DNA of 64,000 bases from Chamaelirium japonicum. Its lineage: Eukaryota > Streptophyta > Magnoliopsida > Liliales > Melanthiaceae. Position 1 is the stretch's first letter, and each line of letters begins with the position of its first letter. The stretch spans positions 18,294,896 to 18,358,895 of the forward strand of contig OX393549.1 in assembly GCA_947650365.1 (NCBI GenBank), in the 5' to 3' direction. Positions 21,901-34,851 of this stretch are shown piece by piece. The translations under genes and the position numbers were made by a program. The notes below the pieces were generated by a model, which had not been told where the DNA came from, did no database searches, and saw only the letters and a list, made by a program, of their open reading frames with translations.

Positions 21901-24900
21901 TGAATTAGAATGGATCGTACAAAGGAATTAGAATGGATCATACGAATGAATTAGAATGGATCGTACGACTGAATTAGAATGGATCATACGAATGAGTAAG
22001 AATGGATCGTTTGAATGAATTAGATTGGATCGTACGATCCATTCTAATTCATTAGCATGGATCGTGCTAATGAATTAGAATGGAATATACGAATGAATTA
22101 GAATGGATCGTAGAATGGATCGTACGAATGAATTAGAATGAATTAGAATGGATCGTACGAATGAATTAGAATAGATCATAGGAATGAATTAGAATGGATC
22201 ATGCAAATGAATTAGAATGGATACATTCGTGCGAATGAATTAGAATGGATCGTGCGAATGAATTAGAATGGATCGTACGAATGAATTACAATGGATATAT
22301 TTGAACGAATAAATTAGAATGGATCATACGAATGAATTAGAATGGATCGTACGAATGAATTAGAATGGATAGTGCGAATGAATTAGAATCGATCGTACGA
22401 ATGAATTAGAATGGATCGTACGAATGAATTAGAATGGATCATACGAATGAATAAGAATGGATCGTAAGAATGAATTAGAATGGATCGTACGAATGAATTA
22501 GAATGGATCGTACGAATAAATTAGAATGGATACATTCGTCCGAATGAATTAGAATGGATCATACGAATAAGTAAGAATGGATCGTACGAATGAAATAGAA
22601 TAGATTGTACGAATGAATTAGAATGGATCCTAGTACGATCCATTCTAATTCATTCGTACGATCCATTCTAATTCATTCATACAATCCATTCTAATTCTTT
22701 CACACGATCCATTCTAATTCATTCGTGCGATCCATTCTAATTCATTCGTGCAATCCATTCTATTTCATTCGTCCGATCCATTCTTACTCATTCGTACGAT
22801 CCATTCTAATTCATTCAGACGAATGTATCCATTCGTACGAATGAATTAGAATAGATTGTACGAATGAATTAGAATGGATCGTACGAATGAATTAGAATGG
22901 ATCGTACGAAGGAATTAGAATGGATCGTACGAATGAATTAGAATGGATCGTACGAATGAATTAGAATAGATCGTACGAATGAATTAGAATGGATCGTACG
23001 AAGGAATTAGAATGGATCGTACGAATGAATTAGAATGGATCGTGTGAAAGAATTAGAATGGATTGTATGAATGAATTAGAATAGATCGTATGAATGAATT
23101 AGAATGGATTGTACGAATGAATTAGAATGGATCGTACGAATGAATTAGAATGGATCGTACGAATGAATTAGAATGGATACATTCGTGCGAAAGAATTAGA
23201 ATAGATCGTATGAATGAATTAGAATGGATCCTATGAATGAATTAGAATGGATCGTGCGAATGAATTAGATTGGATCGTACGAATGAATTAGAATGGATCG
23301 TGCTAATGAATTAGAATTGATCGAACGAATGAATTAGCATGGATCGTGCTAATGAATTAGAATGGAACGTACGAATGAATTAGAATAGATCGTGTGAAAG
23401 AATTAGAATGGATTGTATGAATGAATTAGAAAGAATTCGTACGATCCATTCGAATTCATTCACACGATCCATTCTAATTCATTCAAATGATCCATTCTAG
23501 TTCATTCGTACGATCCATTCTAATTCATTCGCACAAATGTATCCATTCTAATTCATTCGTACGATCCATTCTAATTCATTCGCACGATCCATTCTAATTC
23601 ATTCGTACGATCCATTCTAATTCATTCGCACGATCCACTCTAATTCATTCGTACGATCCATTCTAATTCATTCATACGATCCTTTCTAATTCATTCGTAC
23701 GATCCATTCTAATTCATTCGCATAAATGTATCCATTCTAATTCATTCGTATGATCCATTCTAATTCATTCGCACGATCCATTCTAATTCATTCGTACGAC
23801 CCATTCTAATTCTTTCACACGATCCATTCTAATTCATTCGTACGATCCATTCTAATTCATTCGCACGATCCATTCTAATTCATTCGTACGATCCATTCTA
23901 AATCATTCGCACGAATGTATCCATTCTAGTTCCTTCGTACGATCCATTCTAATTCATTCGTACGATCCATTCTAATTCATTCGCACGATCTGTTCTTATT
24001 CATTCGCACAATCCATTCTAATTCATTCGCACGAATGTATCCATTCTAATTCATTCGTACGATCCATTCTTATTCATTCGTACGATCCATTCTAATTCAT
24101 TCGTATGATCCATTCTAATTAATTCGTATGATCCATTCTAATTCATTCGTACGATCCATTCTAATTCATTCATACAATCCATTCTAATTCATTCGCACGA
24201 ATGTATCCATTCTAATTAATTCGTACGATCCATTCTAATTCATTCGTATGATCTATTCTTATTCATTCGCACGAACCAGTCTAATTGATTCACACGATCC
24301 ATTCTAATTCATTCGCACGAATGTATCCATTCTAATTCATTCGTACGATCCATTCTAATTCATTAATATGATCCATTCTAATTCATTCGTACGATCCATT
24401 CTAATTCATTCGCACGAATGTATCCATTCTAGTTCATTCGTACGATCCATTCTAATTCATTCATACGATCCATTCTAATTCATTCGCACGATCTATTCTA
24501 ATTCATTCGTATGATCCATTCTAATTCATTCATACGATCCATTCTAATTCATTTGTACGATCCATTCTAATTCATTCGCACAAATGTATCCATTCTAATT
24601 CATTCGTACGATCCATTCTAATTCATTCGCACGATCCATTCTAATTCATTCGTACGATCCATTCTAATTCTTTCACACGATCCATTCTAATTCATTCATA
24701 CGATCCATTCTAATTCATTCGCACGATCCATTCTAATTCATTCGTACGATCCATTCTAATTCATTCGTAAGATCCATTCTAATTCATTCGTACGATCCAT
24801 TCTAATTCATTCGTACGATCCATTCTAATTCATTCGCATGAATGTATCCATTCTAGTTCATTCGTACGATCTATTCTAGTTCATTCGTACGATCCATTCT

Positions 24901-27900
24901 AATTCATTCGTACGATCCATTCTAATTCATTCGTATGATCCATTTTATTAATTCGTATGATCCATTCTAATTCATTCGCTCGATCCATTCTAATTCATTC
25001 ATACAATCCATTCTAATTCATTCGCACGAATGTATCCATTCTAATTAATTCGTACGATCCATTCTAATTCATTCGTATGATCCATTCTTATTCATTCGCA
25101 CGATCCAGTCTAATGGATTCGCACGATCCATTCTAATTCATTCGCACGAATGTATCCATTCTAATTCATTCGTACGATCCATTCTAATTCATTAATATGA
25201 TCCATTCTAATTCATTCGTACGATCCATTCTAATTCATATGCACAAAGGTATCCATTCTAATCCATTCGTAGGATCCATTCTAATCCATTCGTATGATCC
25301 ATTCTAATTCATTCGTATGATCCATTCTAATTCATTCGCTCAAATGTATCCATTCTAATCCATTCGTACGATCCATTCTAATCCATTCGTACGATCCATT
25401 CTAATTCATTCGCACAAATGTATCCATTCTAATTCATTCGTACGATCCATTCTAATTCATTCGCACGATCCATTCTAATTCATTCGTACAATCCATTCGA
25501 ATTAATTCGCACGATCCATTCTAATTCATTCGTACGATCCATTCTAATTCATTCGTACGATCCATTCTAATTCATTCGCACGATCCATTCTAATTCATTC
25601 GTACAATCTATTCTATTTCATTCGTACGATCCATTCTTACTCATTCGTATGATCCATTCTAATTCATTCGGACGAATGTATCCATTCTAATTTATTCGTA
25701 CGATCCATTCTAATTCATTCGTACGATCCATTCTAATTCATTCGTACGTTCCATTCTAATTCATTAGCACGATCCATGCTAATTCATTCGTTCGATCAAT
25801 TCTAATTCATTAGCACGATCCATTCTAATTCATTCGTACGATCGATTCTAATTCATTCGTACGATCCATTCTAATTCATTCGTACGATCCATTCTAATTC
25901 ATTCGCACGAATGTATCCATTCTAGTTCATTCGTACGATCCATTCTAATTCATTCGTACGATCCATTCTAATTCATTCGCACGATCCATTCTAATTCATT
26001 CGTACGATCCATTCTAATTCATTCGTACGATCCATTCTAATTCATTCGTACAATCTATTCTAATTCATTCGTACGAATGGATACATTCGTGTGAATGAAT
26101 TAGAATGGATCGTACGAATGAGTAAAAATGGATCGTACGAATGAAATAGAATGGATTGCACGAAAGAATTAGAATGGATCGTACGAATGAATTAGAATGG
26201 ATCATGTGAAAGAATTAGAATGGATTGTATGAATGAATTAGAATAGATCGTATGAATGAATTAGAATGGATCGTACGAATGAATTAGAATGGATCGTACG
26301 AATGAACTAGAATGGATACATTCTTGCGAATGAATTAGAATGGATCGTACGAATGAATTAGAATGGATCGTACGAATGAATTAGAATGGATCGTACGAAT
26401 GCACGATCCATGCTAATTCATTCGTTCGATCAATTCTAATTCATTAGCACGATCCATTCTAAGTCATTCGTACGCTCCATTCTAATTCATTCGTACGATC
26501 CATTCTAATTCATTCATACAATCCATTCTAATTCATTCGCACGAATGTATCCATTCTAATTAATTTGTACGATCCATTCTAATTCATTCGTAGGATTCAT
26601 TCTAATTCATTCGCACGATCCAGTCTAATGGATTCGCACGATCCATTCTAATTCATTCATACAATCCATTCTAATTCATTCGCACGAATGTATCCATTCT
26701 AATTAATTTGTACGATCCATTCTAATTCATTCGTAGGATTCATTCTAATTCATTCGCACGATCCAGTCTAATGGATTCGCACGATCCATTCTAATTCATT
26801 CGCACGAATGTATCCATTCTAATTCATTCGTACGATCCATTCTAATTCATTAATATGATCCATTCTAATTCATTCGTACCATCCATTCTAATTCATATGC
26901 TCAAAGGTATCCATTCTAATCCATTCGTAGGATCCATTCTAATCCATTCGTACGATCCATTCAAATTCATTCGTACGATCCATTCTAATTCATTCGCTCT
27001 AATGTATCCATTCTAATCCATTCGTACGATCCATTCTAATCCATTCGTACGATCCATTCTAATTCATTCGCACAAATGTATCTATTCTAATTCATTCGTA
27101 CGATCCATTCTAATTCATTCGCACGATCCATTCTAATTCATTCGTACGATCCATTCGAATTCATTCGCACGATCCATTCTAATTCATTCGTACGATCCAT
27201 TCTAATTCATTCGTACGATCCATTCTAATTCATTCGCACGATCCATTCTAATTCATTCGTACAATCTATTCTATTTCATTCGTACAATCCATTCTTACTG
27301 ATTCGTATGATCCATTCTAATTCATTCGGACGAATGTATCCATTCTAATTTATTCGTACGATCCATTCTAATTCATTCGTACAATCCATTCTATCTCATT
27401 CGTACGATCCATTCTAATTCATTCGTCCGATCCATTCTAATTCATTTGCACGAATGTATCCATTCTAATTCATTCGTACGGCCCATTCTAATTCATTCAC
27501 ACAATCCATTCTTTTTCATTCGTACGATCCATTCTTACTCATTCGTATGATCCATTATGGATACATTCGTGCGAATGAATTAGAATGGATCATACGAATG
27601 AGTAAGAATGGATCGTACGAATGAAATAGAATGGATTGTGCGAATGAATTAGAATGGATCGTACGAATGAATTAGAATGGATCGTGTGAAAGAATTGGAA
27701 TGGATTGTATGAATGAATTAGAATAGATCGTATGAATGAATTAGAATGGATCGTACGAATGAATTAGAATGGATCGTACGAATGAACTAGAATGGATACA
27801 TTCGTGCGAATGAATTAGAATGGATCGTACGAATGAATTAGAATGGATCGTACGAATGAATTAGAATGGATCTTACGAATGAATTAGAATGGTTCGTACG

Positions 27901-30900
27901 AATGCACGATCCATGCTAATTCATTCGTTCGATCAATTCTAATTCATTAGCACGATCCATTCTAATTCATTCGTACGATCCATTCTAATTCATTCGCACG
28001 ATCCATTCTATTTCATTCGTACGATCCATTCTAATTCTTTCACACGATCCATTCTAATTCATTCGTACGATCCATTCTAATTCATTCGTACGATCTATTC
28101 TAATTCATTCATACGATCCATTCTAATTCATTCGTACGATCCATTCTAATTCCTTCGTACGATCCATTCTAATTCATTCATACAATCCATTCTAATTCTT
28201 TCACACGATCCATTCTAATTCATTCGTACGATCCATTCTAATTCATTCGTGCAATCCATTCTATTTCATTCGTACGATCCATTCTTACTCATTCGTACGA
28301 TCCATTCTAATTCATTCACACGAATGTATCCATTCGTACGAATGAATTAGAATAGATTGTACGAATGAATTAGAATGGATCGTACGAATGAATTAGAATG
28401 GATCGTACGAATGAATTAGAATGGATCGTACGAATGAATTAGAATGGATCGTGCGAATGAATTAGAATGGATCGTACGAATGAATTAGAATGGATCGTAC
28501 GAATGAACTAGAATGGATACATTCGTGCGAATGATTTAGAATTGATCGTACGAATAAATTAGAATGGATCGTACGAATGAATTAGAATGGATCGTACGAA
28601 TGAAATAGAATGGATTATACGAATGAATTAGAATGGATCATACGAATGAGTAAGAATGGATCGTACGAATGAAATAGAATGGATTGTACGAATGAATTAG
28701 AATAGATCGTACGAATGAATTAGAATGGATAGTGTGAAAGAATTAGAATGGATTATATGAATGAATTAGAATGGATCATATGAATGAATTAGAATGGATC
28801 GTGCGAATGAATTCGAATGGATCATACGAATGAATTAGAATGGATCGTACGAATGAATTAGAATGGATACATTCGTGAGAATGAATTAGAATGGATACAT
28901 TCGTGCGAAAGAATTAGAATAGATCGTATGAATGAATTAGAATGGATCCTATGAATGAATTAGAATGGATCGTGCGAATGAATTAGAATGGATCATACGA
29001 ATGAATTAGAATGGATCGTGCTAATGAATTAGAATTGATCGAACGAATGAACTAGCATGGATCGTGCTAATGAATTAGAATGGAACGTACGAATGAATTA
29101 GAATGGATCGTGTGAAAGAATTAGAATGGATTGTATGAATGAATTAGAATGAATTCGTACGATCCATTCGAATTCATTCGCACGATCCATTCTAATTCAT
29201 TCATACGATCCATTCTAATTCATTCATACAATCCATTCTAATTCTTTCACACGATCCATTCTAATTCATTCGTAGGATCCATTCTAATTCATTCATACAA
29301 TCTATTCTATTTCATTCGTACGATCCATTCTTACTCATTCGTATGATCCATTCTAATTCATTCGGACGAATGTATCCATTCTAATTTATTCGTACGATCC
29401 ATTCTAATTCATTCGTACTATCCATTCTAATTCATTCGTACGATCCATTCTTACTCATTCATATGATCCATTCTAATTCATTCGTATGATCCATTCTAAT
29501 TCATTCGTACGATCCATTCTAATTCATTTGCATAATCTATTCTAATTCATTCATACGATCCATTCTAATTCATTCGTACGATCGTACGAATGAATTAGAA
29601 TGGATCGTACGGAATGAATTATAATGGATTGTATGAATGAATTAGAATGCATACATTCGTGCGAATGAATTAGAATGGATCATACGAATGAGTAAGAATG
29701 GATCGTACGAATGAAATAGAATGGATTGTACGAATGAATTAGAATGGATCGTACAAATGAATTAGAATGGATCGTATGAATGAATTAGAATGGATCATAC
29801 GAATGAGTAAGAATGGATCGTACAAATGAAATAGAATGGATTGTACGAATGAATTAGAATGGATCGGACGAATGAATTAGAATGGATCGTGTGAAAGAAT
29901 TAGAATGCATTGTATGAATGAATTAGAATGGATCGTATGAATGAATTAGAATGGTTCGTGCGAATGAATTCGAATGGATCGCATGATCCATTCGAATAGA
30001 ATGGATCGTATGAATGAATTAGAATGGATCGGGCGAATGAATTAGAATGGATTGTAGGAATGAATTAGAATGGATCGTATGAATGAATTAGAATGGATCG
30101 TATGAATTAATTAGAATGGATCGTGCGAATGAATTAGAATGGATCGTACGAATGAATTAGAATGGATCGTACGAATGAATTAGAATGGATACGAATGAGT
30201 AAGAATAGATCGTACGAATGAAATAGAATGGATTGTACGAATGAATTAGAATGGATACATTCGTGCGAATGAATTAGAATGGATCGTACGAATGAATTAG
30301 AATGGATCGTGCTAATGAATTAGAATTGATCGAATGAATGAATTAGCATGGATCATGCTAATGAATTAGAATGGATCGTACGAATGAATTAGAATGGATC
30401 GTGCGAATGAATTAGAATGGATCGTACGAATGAATTAGAATGGATACATTTGTGCGAATGAATTAGAATGGATCGTACGAATGAATTAGAATTGATCGTA
30501 TGAATGAATTAGAATGGATCGTGCGAATGAATTCGAATGGATCGTACGAATTCATTCTAATTCATTCATACAAACCATTCTAATTCTTTCACACGATCCA
30601 TTCTAATTCATTCGTACGTTCCATTCTAATTCATTAGCACGATCCATGCTAATTCATTCGTTCGATCAATTCTAATTCATTAGCACGATCCATTCTAATT
30701 CATTCGTACGATCCATTCTAATTCATTCGCACGATCCATTCTAATTCATTCATAGGATCCATTCTAATTCATTCATACGATCTATTCTAATTCTTTCGCA
30801 CGAATGTATCCATTCTAATTCATTCTCACGAATGTATCCATTCTAATTCATTCGTACGATCCATTCTAATTCATTCGTACGATCCATTCTAATTCATTCG

Positions 30901-32211
30901 TACGATACATTCTAATTCATTCATACGATCTATTCTAATTCATTCATACAATCCATTCTAATTCTTTCACACGATCCATTCTAATTCATTCGTACTATCC
31001 GTTCTAATTCATTCGCACAATCCATTCTATTTGATTCGTACGATCCATTCTTACTCATTGGTACGATCCATTCTAATTCATTCGCACGAATGTATCCATT
31101 CTAATTCATTCTTACGAATCCATTCTAATTCATTCGTACAATCTATTCTATTTCATTCGTACGATCCATTCTTACTCATTCGTATGATCCATTCTAATTC
31201 TTTCGGACGAATGTATCCATTCTTCTTTATTCGTACGATCCATTCTAATTCATTCGTACGATACATTCTAATTCATTCGTACGATCCATTCTAATTCATT
31301 CGTCCGATCCATTCTAATTCATTCGCACGAATGTATCCATTATAATTCATTCGTACGATCCATTCTAATTCATTCGTACGATCCATTCTAATTCATTCGT
31401 AAGATCCATTCTAATTCATTCGTACGATCCATTCTAATTCATTCGTACGATCCATTCTAATTCATTCGCACGATCCATGCTAATGAATTAGAATGTATCG
31501 TTTGAATGAATTAGAATGGATCGTACGAATGAATTAGAATGGATCTTACGAATGAATTAGAATGGATCGTACGAATGAATTAGAATGGATCGTACGAATG
31601 AATTAGAATGGATCTTATGAATGAATTAGAATGGATCGTACGAATGAATTAGAATGGATCGTACGAATGAATTAGAATGGATACATTCGTGCGAATGAAT
31701 TAGAATGGATCGGACGAATGAATTTGAATGGATCGTACGAATGAATTAGAATGGATCAAATGAATGAATTAGAATGGTTACATTCATGCGAACGAATTAG
31801 AATGGATCGTCCGAATGGATTAGAATGGATCGTACGAATGGATTAGAATGGATACATTCGAGCGAATGAATTAGAATGGATCGTACGAATGAATTAGAAT
31901 GGACCGTACGAATGGATTAGAATGGATCCTACGAATGGATTAGAGTGGATACCTTTGTGCATATGAATTAGAATGGATCGTACGAATGAATTAGAATGGA
32001 TCATATTAATGAATTAGAATGGATCGTACGAATAAATTAGAATGGATACATTCGTACACGATCCATTCTAATTCATTCGCACGAATGTATCCATTCTAAT
32101 TCATTCGTACGATTCATTCTAATTCATTAATATGATCCATTCTATTTCATTCGTACGATCCATTCTTACTCATTCGTATGATCCATTCTAATTCATTCGT
32201 ACGAATGTATC
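15943..32211. repeat. 23-bp satellite array, left block, with strand switches
   Basis: About 16.3 kb of a 23-bp unit: core GAATGAATTAGAATGG followed by a 7-base tail, usually ATCGTAC, with tails ATCATAC, ATCGTGC and ATTGTAT also common. A 28-bp form carries ATACATTCGTGC in place of the tail. Orientation changes repeatedly. Approximate map: + to 17240, - to 17620, + to 18693, - to 19045, + to 19620, - to 21212, + to 22630 (short flip near 22040), - to 22836, + to 23432, - to 26075, + to 26400, - to 27553, + to 27905, - to 28337, + to 29150, - to 29585, + to 30548, - to 31482, + to 32055, - to 32211. No gene seen; small ORFs reflect the repeat. Confidence 0.96.
32207..32211. repeat. Target site duplication GTATC, left copy (E2)
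   Basis: The five bases before the E2 LTR equal the five after it (48003-48007). They belong to the satellite word GAATGTATCCATTC. Confidence 0.94.
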
Positions 32212-32243
32212 TGTGGGTGCAAATTTTGGCATAAATCTACCAC

Positions 32244-32461
32244 GGGACCCGCCAGCCCTGCCTGGTGGGCCCACGAGGACTACAGCGGGACCCACCGGCC
32301 CTGCCTGGTGGGCCCACGAGGACTACAGCGGGACCCACCGGCCCTACCTGGTGGGCCCACGAGGACTACAGCGGGACCCACCGGCCCTGCCTGGTGGACC
32401 CACGAGGACTACAACGGGACCCACCAGCCCTGCCTGGTGGACCCCCGAAGACAACCGCAGG
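32244..32461 (+). repeat. U3 minisatellite in E2 5' LTR, about 5 copies
   Basis: Five units of about 43 bp (GGGACCCACC ... GGTGGGCCCACGAGGACTAC), with a GAGGACTAC ending instead of the GAGTACCAC of E1. All frames are open because of the repeat. Confidence 0.9.
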
Positions 32462-32529
32462 GCCCACAACTTTACCTGGAGAATCCCCAGATACTACAGC
32501 GGAAACCGCCATTCGCCACCCGGAGTGCC

Positions 32530-32538
32530 TATAAATAG
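32530..32538 (+). promoter_or_regulatory. TATA box of E2 5' LTR
   Basis: TATAAATAG downstream of the U3 repeats and before the conserved AGAGCCTTCGAATGTAAAAG; same arrangement as in E1. Confidence 0.8.
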
Positions 32539-32945
32539 CAGAGCCTTCGAATGTAAAAGGGATCCAGATCCACAAATCTGATTTCCACTCTGAGATCTGA
32601 CTTTCAGAACCAGAGCTCTGGGATTTCACACTTCCGATCTACCATCTCCCTTTGATCTTCTTTCAGAAAGATCAGTGTTTACAGTGATACTCGGCCTGTC
32701 GAGATCACTTCAACATAAGTGTTAGTGAATTCGGGTTGCACCCTATAGCACGGAGACGTAGGCTTCGGCTGAACTCCGAGATCACTTCTCGTGTCAAACT
32801 CTCTGATTGCATCTCTCTGTTTACAAATCAAAAGCTTCAACTTCGATCAACAGATCGACCAACGATCTTCGACGTCAACACGAACATTCAATTGACTGGT
32901 GCTGCGAGAGTCTTCGGGTCGGCACGAAGATTTTCCCCCACAGTT

Positions 32946-32962
32946 TGGCGCCGTCTGTGGGA
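32946..32962 (+). other. E2 primer binding site
   Basis: TGGCGCCGTCTGTGGGA starts three bases after the LTR and begins with the TGG expected to pair with a tRNA CCA end. The region up to the gag ATG (32963-33087) is a short untranslated leader. Confidence 0.8.
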
Positions 32963-33087
32963 TCCGAGCGAGAAGCCGTGTCCTCTCTACTTCGACTACC
33001 AGATCAATAGCCAAACTTCCTCGCCCCCTCGGTTGATCAGACAACTGATCGGACATCGGCAATCTCGTTGTACCTTTCGCACTCTGA

Positions 33088-34851
33088 ATGGCGAGAACCA
33101 AACATCAGGGTCAACCAGAAGGAAGTAACACTCAACATCAACCTCGTCCTGAGACTCGTTCAATGAGTCAAAGGCTCAACTTCGGGCAGCCCCTTGCTGT
33201 CCCCGAGATGGGGGTTCACTCAAGAAGCGGAAGATCAGTCGATCGACCGATCGCCCCTCATCCTCATCAATCAATTGGACAGACTGTCCCTGCTCCTGCT
33301 GAAGATCCTCCATCGACTTACCAGATCTCTGCAATCGATTTCCAACTACTCCAATTGGCGAAGCAAAATGCCACCCTCACTGCTGAGAGGGATGCTCTGA
33401 AGAAGGCAGCTTCCGAAGCTGGAATTGCTATTCCGATCCCCTCCGCAAGTGAGAGGGTTGATCCTCCTCGACATTCAATTTACTCCGAACAACGGAGGTC
33501 AATGGGCACTGATGCTCTCGAGAGGATTCGACGCGACCCAACTCCCTCTGCTGCTCCTTGGAAACAGAGTGTCTGGGATCGTCTTGAAGACGAGTCCTCC
33601 CAATCTTCATCTGGTCGTAACTGCGACAAAAGAGCACCATCGAAGCTCAACCTGCCAAGGAAGCACCAAATGAAAGGCGCTCCTTCAAAGAGTAGAGTCT
33701 CCCCTTCCATTCCACTCCAACGTGGACTTGGATCGGACCTTCGACATCGACTTCGACCGGCAAACACTTCGATGCCAGAACAAGACCTTGCGATCTTACC
33801 TCTTGACCCACCTCTAGGTCGAGGACACGGTCGTAGGGATGGCTACTCTTCTGCCGGGCCACTTCATCGAAGCCTCTTCGAATCAGCATTTCCAAGAGGA
33901 TGGAGAACTCCTACCCTCCCCAAATTCAACTGCGTCCGAGGAGATCCAAGCCTCCATATACTTGCCTTCAAGCAAGCTCTAACGCCATACGAAGAGGAAA
34001 ACAACGTGCTCTGCCGCACCTTCGCGGGAAGTCTCGACGAGCCTTCACTCGACTGGTATCACAATCTCCGAGCTGGGTCCATTACCCAGTTCGGTGTTTT
34101 GGCTAACCTCTTTGTGCAGCATTACCAGCTCAACCTGAAACCCGAGAAGAAGCTCGACTCTCTATATCGACTAAGGATGGGTGCAGATGAGACTCTCCGC
34201 AGCTTCACGAGGAGGTTTCGCAACGAGCATGCTGCTCTCTCTGGAAGGCATCTGGATGATGAAGCCATCATGTTGGCTTTCCAGAACGCTCTCCGCTTCG
34301 ATCTACACATCTACAACGACTTCATCCGCAATCCCCCTCCTTCTCTGGGAGCTATGTTCGATCGAATTCAGAGGGAGATTGAGGTGGAAGACGATCAAGT
34401 CGCTCGAAAAGGGCGAGAAACTAAGAGAAGGCCTGCTGAAAAAGAAGCACCTAAATATGCTGCAAAGGCTCACAACACTGAAGCAGCAGCCCCTCCGGCC
34501 AACAAAAGATCAAAGAATGATGGGCGTCGGTCTCCAACGAAGACCACTTTCACCGAGTGGAACATGCCAGTCGAGCAGATACTCGACCGTATTCAACACG
34601 ACGAGTATCTTCGGAGGCCCAATCCTCTTCAACCAAATTCCAAATTCACAGCAGACAAAACAGTCTACTGTGAATTCCATCGAAGTCACGGCCATTCCAC
34701 CGATCGGTGTTTTCGGCTGAAATTCCATCTTGAAGACTTACTACGAGAAGGCCACCTTCAAGAATTCGTCAACAACGGGCACGATCAACGTCGAACCTCC
34801 GCCAAGGGGAAAGAAGTATGTTGGATACATCAAATCTCTTCCAACCGGTAA
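33088..34851 (+). CDS. gag: E2 Gag polyprotein
   Basis: The 587-residue frame starts MARTKHQGQP at the first ATG of the leader, shared with E1. The N-terminal third is low-complexity and rich in proline, serine and arginine. Residues about 270-400 are the Gag capsid domain (SLDWYHNLRAGSITQF, LYRLRMGADETLRSF). A zinc-knuckle-like motif follows with C528, H531, H536 and C541, a C-x2-H-x4-H-x4-C variant of CCHC, in the context GHSTDRC, expected to bind RNA. The product should form the particle in the cytoplasm. It ends at TAA 34849-34851; E1 has no stop at that place and reads on into the protease, so the TAA may be a recent lesion or a separation specific to this copy. Confidence 0.92.
   Translation: MARTKHQGQPEGSNTQHQPRPETRSMSQRLNFGQPLAVPEMGVHSRSGRSVDRPIAPHPHQSIGQTVPAPAEDPPSTYQISAIDFQLLQLAKQNATLTAERDALKKAASEAGIAIPIPSASERVDPPRHSIYSEQRRSMGTDALERIRRDPTPSAAPWKQSVWDRLEDESSQSSSGRNCDKRAPSKLNLPRKHQMKGAPSKSRVSPSIPLQRGLGSDLRHRLRPANTSMPEQDLAILPLDPPLGRGHGRRDGYSSAGPLHRSLFESAFPRGWRTPTLPKFNCVRGDPSLHILAFKQALTPYEEENNVLCRTFAGSLDEPSLDWYHNLRAGSITQFGVLANLFVQHYQLNLKPEKKLDSLYRLRMGADETLRSFTRRFRNEHAALSGRHLDDEAIMLAFQNALRFDLHIYNDFIRNPPPSLGAMFDRIQREIEVEDDQVARKGRETKRRPAEKEAPKYAAKAHNTEAAAPPANKRSKNDGRRSPTKTTFTEWNMPVEQILDRIQHDEYLRRPNPLQPNSKFTADKTVYCEFHRSHGHSTDRCFRLKFHLEDLLREGHLQEFVNNGHDQRRTSAKGKEVCWIHQISSNR
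34849..34851 (+). other. In-frame TAA separating gag and protease in E2 only
   Basis: Gag and protease are in one frame, split only by this TAA. E1 is open here. The following bases (CCAATT) do not fit the CARYYA leaky context. No ATG lies between this stop and the protease active site: the codon corresponding to the E1 ATG is GTG at 34861. Protease made from this copy would therefore need readthrough or non-AUG initiation. Confidence 0.75.

Larger units (their letters stand above)
32212..32942 (+). repeat. E2 5' LTR
   Basis: 731 bp from TGTGGGTGCAAA to CCCCCACA; appears identical to the 3' LTR. It contains five U3 repeats, a TATA box and the conserved downstream block GTGTTAGTGAATTCGGGTTG shared with E1. 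Confidence 0.96.

Noticed and set aside
31031-31294. ORF of 87 aa, and another at 17190-17378, rich in SNSF/IHSY words
   Set aside because: Satellite read-through in a stop-free phase; period matches the 23-bp unit.
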